Notes under the pieces: model-generated | What the model was told of the DNA's origin: nothing | Database searches by the model: none | What the model saw: only the letters and a program-made list of their open reading frames with translations | NCBI RefSeq assembly: GCF_003576645.1 | Contig: NC_044930.1 | Coordinates: forward strand, 10,606,959-10,670,958 | DNA from: Ipomoea triloba | Taxonomy: Eukaryota; Streptophyta; Magnoliopsida; Solanales; Convolvulaceae | Reading direction: 5' to 3' | Length of the DNA stretch: 64,000 nt | In this document: one piece after another, positions 10,558 through 20,406 of the stretch | How positions within the stretch are numbered: position 1 is the stretch's first letter | Layout: each line of letters starts with the position of its first letter | Made by a program: the position numbers and the translations under genes

Positions 10558-12795
10558 ATGGACAGCATGTTGTCGAGACATCTTCTCTTTGATCTTAGCA
10601 GGTTCGATGATTGGAAAACACGCATGCTTGCGTATCTATCAGCCCTCCATGATGAGATGGCCGAAGTTATAACATCTGGACCAGTCAAGATCATGATGGT
10701 AAACACGACTGCTGAGCAAACCAGAGATACACCAAAGTATGTCCCCAAACCTAGGGAAGAATGGACAAGTGATGATAGGAAGAGAAACAACTTGGACAAC
10801 ATTGCCAAGGATATTCTCTTCAGAGCTATAGACGAAACCATCTTTCCAAAAGTAAGAAAGTGCAAAACGGCGAAAGAGGTATGGGATACTTTGATGTTAA
10901 TTGGTGAAGGTGACGAACAGGAGAAGGAGAACAAGCTCACCGTGGCCATGAAGAAGTTCGAGGACTTCAAGATGAAGCCAGGGGAAAGCATCGACAGCAT
11001 GGAATCTCGTTTCATGAAGCTATCAATAGAGATCAGTGATCTCGAGAAGGAGATTCCACAAAAGGAGCTAAACCTGAAGGTCTTACGAGGCCTTACCAAG
11101 GAGTGGGAAATGAAGGTGATCACAATGCGTGATCACAGGGATTTGAAGAACACCACAACCGATCAACTATTCAAAGATCTCAAAGCCTTCGAATTTGAGA
11201 TGTTTCCGAGAGATGAGGACGTGGTGGACAGACGGAATGTGGCACTGGTTGCGGACCAACCAACCACCTCCTCAAGGTCAGATCCTAATCCCACTGATTT
11301 TTTATCTGACGAACAGTTTGCTTTCTTCATAAGAAAATTCAGGAAGTTCATGAAGAAGACACCGGAAAGCAATACAAGTTCACCTTCCTCCTCAAGAAGG
11401 AAAAATGAGAAATACACATCCAGAAGAATGGAGGAAGAAGATCAAGGTCTATGCTACAACTGCAGGAGACCGGGGCACTTCAAGGCTGACTGTCCTTACC
11501 CTAAGGTAAGCAAGTATCAAGGCCTAGAAGGCAGGGACTCCAGGAGAAAGGAAGAACCTAAAGAGAAGCTAGCACAAATTGGCTTCAAGGGAGATACAAA
11601 GAAACATCTGCGCAGAAAGGCGCTTGTTGCTGAGGAACTCGAGAGAACAATCGAGGAGTCCGAGACGTCGAGCTCCAGTGAAAGCAGCAGCAGCTCAGAG
11701 GATGAGAGGGGGCTCATCTGCTTATACACCGAGGAAGAAGAGAATCAATGCCTAATGGCCATTGACAATGAGGTAACCTCTACTTCCACATCTCGCTGCT
11801 CTACTTCTACCTCTCGTTGTTTTTCTTTCAGAAGCGATGAAGATCCCTTTGAGATGCTTGAAACATTTAAAAGGGATCTCGCAGTCGCTAATAACACTCA
11901 TGCCAAAATCAGGGAAGAAAACAGCAAGCTAACTGTTGAAAGAGATATGCTTAAGAACGTCTCGAAAGAGAATTCAGAGCTAACTCTCAAAGTAAGTGAG
12001 TTAGAAGCTAAAATAATCCAACTGACTGAAGAGTGCAAAACTCGAGAGATCACAGAAAATGATCTTAGAAAGGTTATAGCATCATACTCTAATTCCTCCA
12101 AAGCTATGGAGAAAATGGTGAATGATAACAGACCTACAAGTGATAGAACCGGTCTAGGGTTCCATCGAGACCATCTCTCGAGAAATAAACAGACCAACGG
12201 TTTGGGAACTTCAAGAAATGGAGGATCTCAACCCAAACCAAATAAAGGTCATAAAGGACCAACAGAAAAGACCAGGGTAGCTATTCATAAACCGTCCCTA
12301 TACACCAGAAATGGAAAGTATAGGAAAGCTACGAAGAATGGCCGGGTAAACAATATCGAGAGATCACCTTGCTATCTCTCGCAAGGCCATTCCAAGTACA
12401 AAAAGAGCTACATTCCATATAATGCGCCTCAAGGCAAATATGGAAGGTCTGAGATCCACATAGTTAGGAACTCACGGATGGAGAAAGGCAGACTCTATCC
12501 ATCTAGTGAGAATTGGTCATCGAATCACAATTTCTGGAAGAAACCTCACTTTCAGCAATTTCACATGACCAAACAGCGTATGAAAGGCATTGTGCATAAG
12601 CCGATCGAAAAGTCTATACCTAAGTTGATTTATGCACCAAAGAGGCCCAAAACATTTGCTAGCATTCCTTATGATTATCAAACGTACAATGGCTACATTG
12701 CGCCTAGGCCTGGAATAATGGGCATAAGGTATAAATGGATGCCTAAACTCACTAACCCACCAGGACCCAAAGTTTGGGTACCTAAACTTGCTTAA
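10558..12795 (+). CDS. Copia-B Gag (745 aa)
   Basis: Capsid protein of the retrotransposon. Residues about 90-230 match the plant Copia gag domain (UBN2 type: AKEVWDTL, GESIDSMESRFMKL, LKVLRGL). A CCHC zinc knuckle CYNCRRPGHFKADC lies at residues 299-312. A Ser/Glu-rich acidic stretch follows, and then about residues 435-510 form a heptad-like coiled coil (ENSKLTVERDML, ENSELTLKVSELEAKI). A coiled coil in Gag is known from Sireviruses. The C-terminus ends in the usual KVWVPKLA just before protease. The ATG follows the primer site by about 100 nt. The frame is intact and ends in TAA; pol is in another frame, so a frameshift or separate initiation would be needed. Confidence 0.93.
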   Translation: MDSMLSRHLLFDLSRFDDWKTRMLAYLSALHDEMAEVITSGPVKIMMVNTTAEQTRDTPKYVPKPREEWTSDDRKRNNLDNIAKDILFRAIDETIFPKVRKCKTAKEVWDTLMLIGEGDEQEKENKLTVAMKKFEDFKMKPGESIDSMESRFMKLSIEISDLEKEIPQKELNLKVLRGLTKEWEMKVITMRDHRDLKNTTTDQLFKDLKAFEFEMFPRDEDVVDRRNVALVADQPTTSSRSDPNPTDFLSDEQFAFFIRKFRKFMKKTPESNTSSPSSSRRKNEKYTSRRMEEEDQGLCYNCRRPGHFKADCPYPKVSKYQGLEGRDSRRKEEPKEKLAQIGFKGDTKKHLRRKALVAEELERTIEESETSSSSESSSSSEDERGLICLYTEEEENQCLMAIDNEVTSTSTSRCSTSTSRCFSFRSDEDPFEMLETFKRDLAVANNTHAKIREENSKLTVERDMLKNVSKENSELTLKVSELEAKIIQLTEECKTREITENDLRKVIASYSNSSKAMEKMVNDNRPTSDRTGLGFHRDHLSRNKQTNGLGTSRNGGSQPKPNKGHKGPTEKTRVAIHKPSLYTRNGKYRKATKNGRVNNIERSPCYLSQGHSKYKKSYIPYNAPQGKYGRSEIHIVRNSRMEKGRLYPSSENWSSNHNFWKKPHFQQFHMTKQRMKGIVHKPIEKSIPKLIYAPKRPKTFASIPYDYQTYNGYIAPRPGIMGIRYKWMPKLTNPPGPKVWVPKLA

Positions 12796-12803
12796 TTGCC
12801 TTG

Positions 12804-15401
12804 CAGGACACCAGGGACATGTGGTTCATTGACAGTGGATGTTCGAGACATATGACGGGAAATCTAACACTGCTAGAGAACATCTAACCTATCGAAGGTC
12901 CCTTGGTGACATTTGGCGACAACGAGAAGAAAGGACGCACAAAAGCTGTTGGTGAAATTCAAAAGAATGAGCTGGTCATTAAGGGAGTATCCTACGTTGA
13001 AGGGCTCAAGTTCAATCTCCTTAGTACAAGCCAGTTCTGTGACAAAGGCTACAAGGTTGTCTTCACCAAAAGCAAATGCCAGATTATGAGCGAGGAATCT
13101 CTCGAAGTCGTCTTGGAAGCAGCAAGGAAAGGAAACATGTACATAGTGGATTGGAGGTCTGCAAAACCATCCCTATGTATGCTAGCAAGGAGCAAGGAAG
13201 ATTTATGCTGGGATTGGCATAGTAAGCTTAGTCATCTGAACTTCAAGACTATCAACAAGCTTACTAAGAGGAACCTAGTGGAAGGACTGCCCAAAGTGAC
13301 GTTTCGAAAGGATAAAATTTGTGAGGCATGTCAACGTTGCAAACAGATCAAATCCTCCTTCAAGAGCAAATCCGAGACATCATCCACTAGACCATTAAGT
13401 CTTCTTCACATGGACTTATTTGGCCCAGTGGATCCACCCAGCATAAAGGGAAAGAAGTACACTCTTGTGGTAGTAGATGACTACACAAGATTCACATGGA
13501 CCGTGTTCTTAACCAAGAAAAGTGAGACAAAAATTGCCCTGCCAAATCTTTTGAAGCAAGTTCAAGTTGAAAAGGATGTCTCGATACTAAAGATTCGGTC
13601 AGATCAAGGTGGAGAGTTCGTTAATCAAGTAATCGAGAGCTACTGCAACGAGAACGGGATTCATCATCAACTGTCAGCTGCTCGAACACCTCAACAGAAC
13701 GGAATTGCGGAAAGAAGAAACAGAACTCTCAAGGAAGCTACAAGGACCATGCTATCGCAAGCCAACATATCACAAGGATTTTGGGCAGAAGCAATCAATA
13801 CAGCGTGCTATACCCAAAATCGGTCCTTGATCGTGAAAGGAGTTGGAAAGACTTCATATGAGTTGTGGAATGGAAGAAAACCGAATGTAAGCCACTTCCA
13901 CACATTCGGGTGCAAATGCTATATCCACAACAATGGGAAGGCTCAACTAAGAACTTTTGAAGAAAAGGCAGATGATGGAGTATTTCTGGGATACTCATCG
14001 ACAAGCAAAGCATTCAGAGTCTTCAACAAGCGGAGTTTGGTGGTTGAAGAGTCCATACATGTTACCTTTGATGAAAGGGCATCGACAGATCAACCATCAA
14101 AGACAACGGAAGCAGCTGAGGAAGATCAGCCACAGTCTATCGAGAGATCAAACTTACCTCTCGAAGACAAGCAGTCGATAGTTCGAGACGTAGCAGAACT
14201 CCAGTCAGATTCAGATGATGAAGAATCTACCAAGAAGAAAGCACCTGACTCAGTTGATCCAATCCAGATCATAGATGTTCAAACCACATCTCAACCTTCA
14301 ACGGAGGTATCAACTGAGGAGCCACAACCCGACATAAGATGGCTGAGAAGTCACCCTGCTGATCAAGTGATTGGAGATGTACGTGACAGAGTTCGAACCA
14401 GATCAGCATACAGAGAAAGCATGTTTGCTTGCTTTCTATCTCAAATAGAGCCTAAGGTGATCGATGAGGCTCTATGTGATCCAGATTGGGTGCAAGCCAT
14501 GCAAGAGGAACTTCATCAGTTTGAACGGAACGATGTTTGGGAACTAGTTCCGAGACCTCATCATCAGAATGTCATTGGTACAAAGTGGGTTTTCAGAAAC
14601 AAGATGAATGAGGATGGAGTTATTGTTAGGAACAAGGCCAGACTTGTTGCCAAAGGCTATTGTCAGGAGGAAGGAATAGATTTTGATGAAACCTTCGCTC
14701 CAGTGGCACGTCTCGAAGCCATACGCATCTTTCTCGCATATGCCGCCTTCAAAGACTTTAAGGTATATCAAATGGATGTCAAGAGCGCTTTTCTGAACGG
14801 ACTTCTCGAAGAAGAGGTGTACGTTGAACAACCTCCGGGTTTCTTGAAGGACGTGGGAGCTGACAAAGTATACAAATTAAAGAAGGCACTTTACGGCTTA
14901 AAACAAGCTCCGAGAGCTTGGTATGATACCTTATCCTCTTTTCTACTTCAGTGTGGGTTCACCAAAGGCCTAGTGGACAAAACATTGTTTAGAATTAAGG
15001 ACGGGGATCACATCTTATTGGTGCAAATCTATGTGGACGATATCATTTTTGGAAGCACCAATCCAGACTTGTGCGAGAAGTTCTCCAGGTTGATGAAAGG
15101 GAAGTTCGAGATGAGCATGATGGGAGAACTAAACTACTTCCTTGGATTACAAGTGAGACAGCTTAAGGAAGGCATCTTCATCAATCAGGAGAAATACACC
15201 AAGGATCTGCTCAGAAAATACAATATAGAAGGGAAATCCTCAGTCAAAGTACCCATGGGAACCTCTCTACGTATCGATGTCGACAGTGAAGGTCGAGAGG
15301 TCGATCAGACTACTTATCGAGGTATCATCGGATCTCTTCTCTATTTAACTGCTAGTAGACCAGATATATCCTTTGCAGTAGGTGTATGTGCTAGATTTTA
15401 G
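12804..15401 (+). pseudogene. Copia-B protease-integrase-reverse transcriptase
   Basis: Reads protease (WFIDSGCSRHMTG, Asp codon 12831-12833), an in-frame TAA at 12885-12887, then a long frame from 12903. Integrase has the HHCC finger (WHSKLSHL...CEACQRCK) and a DD35E triad at residues 171, 234 and 270 counted from 12903. RT carries [34 protein letters not shown] and YVDDI (residues 710-714). A TAG at 15399-15401 interrupts CARF.ASPKES, where Copia elements usually have Gln. The enzyme set is otherwise complete. The two nonsense codons break it, unless they are assembly errors. Confidence 0.92.
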
Positions 15402-15718
15402 GCAAGTCCTAAAGAAAGTCACTTAAATGCATCTAAAAAGATCCTTAGATATCTCAAAGGTACGCAAAGTGTTGGACTTTGGTATTCGAGAGGTGGATCT
15501 TTCGAACTTATGGGCTATTCAGATGCGGACTTTGCCGGCTGTAAAATAGATCGAAAGAGCACATCAGGGACATGTCAGTTTCTAGATGGAAGACTTGTCT
15601 CATGGTTTAGCAAGAAACAGCATTCGATAGCTACAAGCACCGCTGAGGCAGAGTATGTAGCAGCTAGAAGTTGCTGTGCTCAGGTTTTATGGATGAAGCA
15701 ACAATTACTGGATTATGG
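15402..15718 (+). pseudogene. Copia-B RNase H, cut by the assembly gap
   Basis: Continues the pol frame after the TAG: KKILRYLKGTQSVGLWY, YSDADFAGCKIDRKSTSG, SWFSKKQHSIATSTAEAEY and VLWMKQQLLDYG. These are the standard Copia RNase H blocks with their acidic catalytic residues. The C-terminal end is lost in the N run. Confidence 0.9.
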
Positions 15719-16604
15719 NNNNNNNNNNNNNNNNNNNNNNNNNNNNNNNNNNNNNNNNNNNNNNNNNNNNNNNNNNNNNNNNNNNNNNNNNNNNNNNNNN
15801 NNNNNNNNNNNNNNNNNNNNNNNNNNNNNNNNNNNNNNNNNNNNNNNNNNNNNNNNNNNNNNNNNNNNNNNNNNNNNNNNNNNNNNNNNNNNNNNNNNNN
15901 NNNNNNNNNNNNNNNNNNNNNNNNNNNNNNNNNNNNNNNNNNNNNNNNNNNNNNNNNNNNNNNNNNNNNNNNNNNNNNNNNNNNNNNNNNNNNNNNNNNN
16001 NNNNNNNNNNNNNNNNNNNNNNNNNNNNNNNNNNNNNNNNNNNNNNNNNNNNNNNNNNNNNNNNNNNNNNNNNNNNNNNNNNNNNNNNNNNNNNNNNNNN
16101 NNNNNNNNNNNNNNNNNNNNNNNNNNNNNNNNNNNNNNNNNNNNNNNNNNNNNNNNNNNNNNNNNNNNNNNNNNNNNNNNNNNNNNNNNNNNNNNNNNNN
16201 NNNNNNNNNNNNNNNNNNNNNNNNNNNNNNNNNNNNNNNNNNNNNNNNNNNNNNNNNNNNNNNNNNNNNNNNNNNNNNNNNNNNNNNNNNNNNNNNNNNN
16301 NNNNNNNNNNNNNNNNNNNNNNNNNNNNNNNNNNNNNNNNNNNNNNNNNNNNNNNNNNNNNNNNNNNNNNNNNNNNNNNNNNNNNNNNNNNNNNNNNNNN
16401 NNNNNNNNNNNNNNNNNNNNNNNNNNNNNNNNNNNNNNNNNNNNNNNNNNNNNNNNNNNNNNNNNNNNNNNNNNNNNNNNNNNNNNNNNNNNNNNNNNNN
16501 NNNNNNNNNNNNNNNNNNNNNNNNNNNNNNNNNNNNNNNNNNNNNNNNNNNNNNNNNNNNNNNNNNNNNNNNNNNNNNNNNNNNNNNNNNNNNNNNNNNN
16601 NNNN
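15719..16604. other. Assembly gap (886 N)
   Basis: Run of N inside Copia-B between RNase H and the third-ORF leader. Reading frames drawn through it are meaningless. Confidence 0.99.
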
Positions 16605-17472
16605 TTAACGATAGATTCCTATTAGGCTGACCAAGGCCAAACAAAAGTTTCTAAGGAATCTAATAGGATATTGATTCATATGTAATGTATCTGGAAATCA
16701 CTAAATAAACTTAAGGATATGTTCCAAGTGATATCTTTTAGATGAATCAAACTTGTTTCTCTCGCAATCTGTGTTCGAAAGGTAGTTCGAGAGGTCACCC
16801 GATCAGTTTGTCTATATACGTTATGTCTCGAAGAAGGGTAGTTCGAGAGGTCACTTCGAAAGATAACAAACTGATATCTCTGAACGGAGGAATAAGGAGG
16901 GTTAGGGATCAATCACTCAGGGGGAAGATCCTTAACCAGATCAAGACGGAGGAATAAGGAGGTTTAGGGATCAATCACTCAGGGGGAAGATCCTTAAACT
17001 CATGTGGAAGACAACTCACCTTCGAGAGGTGAATCTGATAAGTTCAAAGAATATATGAGGGGGAACGGCTAACTATGGATATTAATGCTAGCCACGTGGG
17101 CACCGGTTACTGACGGTTTTCCATATTTAAAAATCTTTTCGTGATAAGTGGGAGCATGCTCATATAGTTACTATTCTTAAATACCTCACTATCCTGAACC
17201 TAAAACCGCTCTGTTAAATTACCAAAAATACCCTTATTTTTCATATACGCTGACCGTTATTAGGGGTATTTCTGACCTTTTACTTCTTTAAAGAAAACCG
17301 GTATCCTTCCTTGGGTCAAGCTCTCAACCCTACCCATATATCCAACCCGAATCCACACGATATAAAAGCCAAATCCTTCTTCTTTACCCGGATTCAAGCT
17401 AAAACCGTTTACCCAAAATCCCCAAATCCTAAACGCAGTACACATTCCCTCCAAAACATCTAACCTTCATCA
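16605..17472 (+). other. Non-coding leader between pol and third ORF
   Basis: No coding frame seen. Contains two near-identical copies of a roughly 65-bp block (GGAGGAATAAGGAGG..TTAGGGATCAATCACTCAGG, near 16884 and 16948), several TTCGAGAGGT motifs, and TATAAAAG at 17361-17368, about 105 nt before the ORF start. Confidence 0.7.
17361..17368 (+). promoter_or_regulatory. TATA-like box ahead of third ORF
   Basis: TATAAAAG preceded by ACACGA and followed by a pyrimidine-rich leader, 105 nt from the ATG at 17473. It suggests that the ORF may be transcribed on its own. No transcript data. Confidence 0.45.
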
Positions 17473-20027
17473 ATGGCGTCACAATCCTCTACATCAACCT
17501 CATCTTCCGACGCATATCAGAGGGAGTTGCTACACATTCGCTCTCAGATCAAACAAGTCAAGGCGGGGAGTATCCTTGACAGAAACGGCTTCATCACCAA
17601 CTCCCCTAATCCAAAAATGGCGAAAAAGGTCCTGAAGAAGTTTGAGAAAGCAGGACTGATGAAATACATGACGCACGACTACCGAACCATTCACGCCGTC
17701 GACTTCACAGAATGGTTCGCAAATGCCAAGGTCACGAAGGGTAAAATCGAAAGCCGCTTTAATGATTTTCCCATCACAACATCTGTAGGTGACCTCAGAG
17801 CGGCATTTGATTTCGCGTCATCGGAGGAAGCAGTCAAGCATCTATCGGATTACGACTTGGACAAGCAAGCCTTCTGGGAGAAAATCCGACTAGCGACTGC
17901 ACCACCCAGAGCATCCTCTGCCCTCCGCAAGTACCACCTAAAGGAGAGGTTTGCTCTCGCTGCCGACCTAATCATGAAGTTTGTGCTCGGCAAGGTGTCC
18001 GGAACTGACGAGGTTAGTCTAGACCTCCTCAAAATCCTCCATGCCATTTGGAACAACAACAAGCTGGACTGGGCACATATTATCTTCAACTTCCTCCAAC
18101 AGCAAGTGATACGCTCAGTCTCCAACACCAACCTGTCGATCAGTAAAAAGGTTGGTTTTGGCTTTGTTGTTCAATTTCTCCTAAGCCTGAAGGGCTTCGA
18201 ACTGAGGGAGGGAAAAGAGATTCATCGAAATACCTATATGGGTAGGACGAAATCTCTAGTCCCCAAAACTAAAGGTGTTAAGGCTGCACCTTCTCCCTCA
18301 CAGCCAAAAGGAAGGGGCAAAAGGAAAGCCCAAACCGAGGAAAAGAATTCTGATGATGAACCTCTCGATGTACTGATACAAAGGGTTCATCTGCCAAAGA
18401 GGGCTAGGAAAGCCAAAACTGTTGCTGTCACCCGGGTTCAAGAGGTGGAACCGTCAGTTATACAAGTACCCTTCGAGGACAGGGCACAAGCCCAGGGGGA
18501 ACCTCAGGCTACACTGGCCACTGAGGTTGAGAGAGTGCCCCCTACCAGGTCCCTGTCAGCAGCTTTCTCTGTCGGTCTGCACGCTGGTGATGATGCTGAG
18601 GGAGATGTTGACTATGTTGGTTTATCTCGAGAGATGGCTCGAGAGGTTGAAGGTACTGGGATCAGTGATCCAGTACAAGGGGGTGCAGAAGAACCACGTG
18701 AGATGGTTCGAGAGATAGACTACACAGTCAGGGTGGGAGATGATCTCTTGGAGCATAGTCGAGAGATCACAGCTCAGATAGACGAAGCAATTTCTGCCAC
18801 TGAAATCATCTCTGATGGGCGGGATGACTTATATGAAGAAGTTTCCACTCAGTTGGCAGTGGAAGCACCCACTCTTGATGACTTCTCCAGGGTGATCAGG
18901 TGGATCAACTGGAGAACCAGTTCTTTCACTCAATTGATGAGTCAAGCAGCTGAAATGGAGGCAGAAGAGCAGTTTGCACTCCAGTGGTTGGGCATCTCCG
19001 AGATCCCAGCTCAACAACTGATGGATCTTGCCCACGAAACACGAGTAATGAAGCTGAACAGTGGAAGAACTGATAAAGGGAAGGGCATAGCAGTTGATGC
19101 ACCAGAAGTTGAAGCTGAGCCTGAAGAAGATCCTGAAACAGAAGCTCGATTTCAAGAAGAAATAAGGCTGGCCACTGCCATCTCCTTGGGACAAAACATT
19201 GAATTCACGAGAGGTCCAGGAGAGACCTCTGGGGTTGCTCACGATGATATTGCAACAGCCGCAATCCCACTGTCCCAAGTCAGCAACTCTGCTCTGGACG
19301 AACAGGTCGAAGCTTCGAGAGGTGAATCTGAGACCTCTGAAGCACTTCAAGTGGCACCCAACACCGTTCTACTTTTGCCACCACCTGCGTCCACACCCTC
19401 GATTGACAACGATGAAGCTCAGATAGTTCGAGAGGGTGAAGTTCTATTGCTCACACTGCCAGGTTTTCCTCCTGCTCCTGAAGTAACTATCATTCCAGTC
19501 TCATCGGAGCAGACCGAAGAGCAGTCCAATGAGCACCCAGAGCAGAATATCACAATTCCCAGCACTGATTCGAGAGGTAACGCTGAGGAGGAACTTCCAT
19601 TGGATGAAAACCAGGAAGCGTCCAACACAGAAGATCCCTCCTTGGCTGATCCAATCCCTTCAGTCGCTGAAGCTGAGGGTCCAGGTTCGAGAGATGCTGA
19701 GCAAGAAGTGATCCATCCCTCAGGTGGAAACCGGGAAGCACCTGACATGGAGCTACCTTCGAGCTCTGAACTCAGTGTTCCTGCAACCCCTCAGAGACTC
19801 CTTCGAGAGGTGGACTCGCAGTTGCAAGTTAAGGGTGGAAATCTGGAAGCACCCAAGTCCCCTCCGACGAAAGGTACCTATCGATCCTCTTCTCCTTCTA
19901 CTTCTGATCATGATCAACAGGCCGCGCAAGAGTTCTTTGGCGAAGTACGTCAATTTATGGCTGATCAAACTCAGAAGATGGCTCGCTTTGAGCGCGTACT
20001 GGCCATTGTTCGAAATGCTGCACTACC
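17473..20027 (+). CDS. Third ORF of Copia-B, unknown function
   Basis: About 850 codons placed after pol, where Sireviruses carry an extra, often 'env-like' ORF. Residues 1-250 are mixed and probably globular (VDFTEWFANAKV, LKERFALAADLIMKFVLGKV, KLDWAHIIFNFLQQQV). A basic patch KGRGKRKAQ is at about 279-287, then a long acidic, Glu/Pro/Ser/Thr-rich region runs to about 820, with a short possible helix at the end (EFFGEVRQFMADQTQKM). I see no signal peptide and no clear membrane segment, so an envelope role is not supported. TCGAGAG motifs occur in two codon phases across it. The true 3' end is unknown, because the sequence jumps at the N at 20028 into LTR; the last residues before the stop at 20055 are an artefact. 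Confidence 0.75.
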
Positions 20028-20406
20028 NAAGCTCAAGCGCTCGACATTGTACTAAAAAGGGAAGTTTTAGTGCAATCCTTCCAGGGAGTTTCTGGAAGAA
20101 GAGTGGACGTAGGCGGGTTGGCCGAACCACTTAAAAATCTCTCTTGCATTTACTTACTGCTTTTATCTCTCGCTAACCTCTCGATTGCACTGCATATTAA
20201 CACACTTCTCGAACTAACTCAAACTCGTGCTAACTAAAAGGGGATAACATTTCCGCTGCGCATAAAACTTTGTCTTCACCCCGTGAGGTATCGAACCTAA
20301 ACATCCTAAGTTCAATACACACGAGAGGTCGAAAAGATTTGCAAAATCTTATACAAGTCTATTCACCCCCCCTCTAGACTTGTACCCCATCCCCTTGGGA
20401 CCAACA
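20028..20406 (+). repeat. Truncated 3' LTR of Copia-B, joined by one N
   Basis: 20029-20406 equals 10065-10442 in length (378 bp), with one difference noticed (GGCGGGTTGG versus GGCGAGTTGG). The first ~1.3 kb of this LTR and the polypurine tract are missing at the single N. It ends CCAACA directly before the GTTTG duplication. Confidence 0.92.

Larger units (their letters stand above)
8475..20406 (+). mobile_element. Copia-B: young Sirevirus-like Copia retrotransposon
   Basis: Bounded by a perfect 5-bp duplication GTTTG (8470-8474, 20407-20411). In order it has an LTR-start fragment plus purine tract (8475-8759), a full LTR (8760-10442), a primer site for initiator Met-tRNA, gag with zinc knuckle and coiled coil, protease-integrase-RT, RNase H, an 886-bp gap, a third large ORF, and a truncated 3' LTR. 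The final 378 bp of the two LTRs match with no length difference and one difference noticed, so insertion is recent. The gag coiled coil and extra 3' ORF fit the Sirevirus group. Premature stops make this copy non-autonomous as assembled. Confidence 0.9.

Noticed and set aside
13795..14831. Minus-strand and alternative frames within Copia-B pol
   Set aside because: Shadows of the integrase and RT frame.
15510..16644. Reading frames through the N run
   Set aside because: Artefact of N; only 15510-15718 (RNase H) is real.
17473..20027. Envelope protein
   Set aside because: No signal peptide or membrane helix seen; position alone is not evidence.
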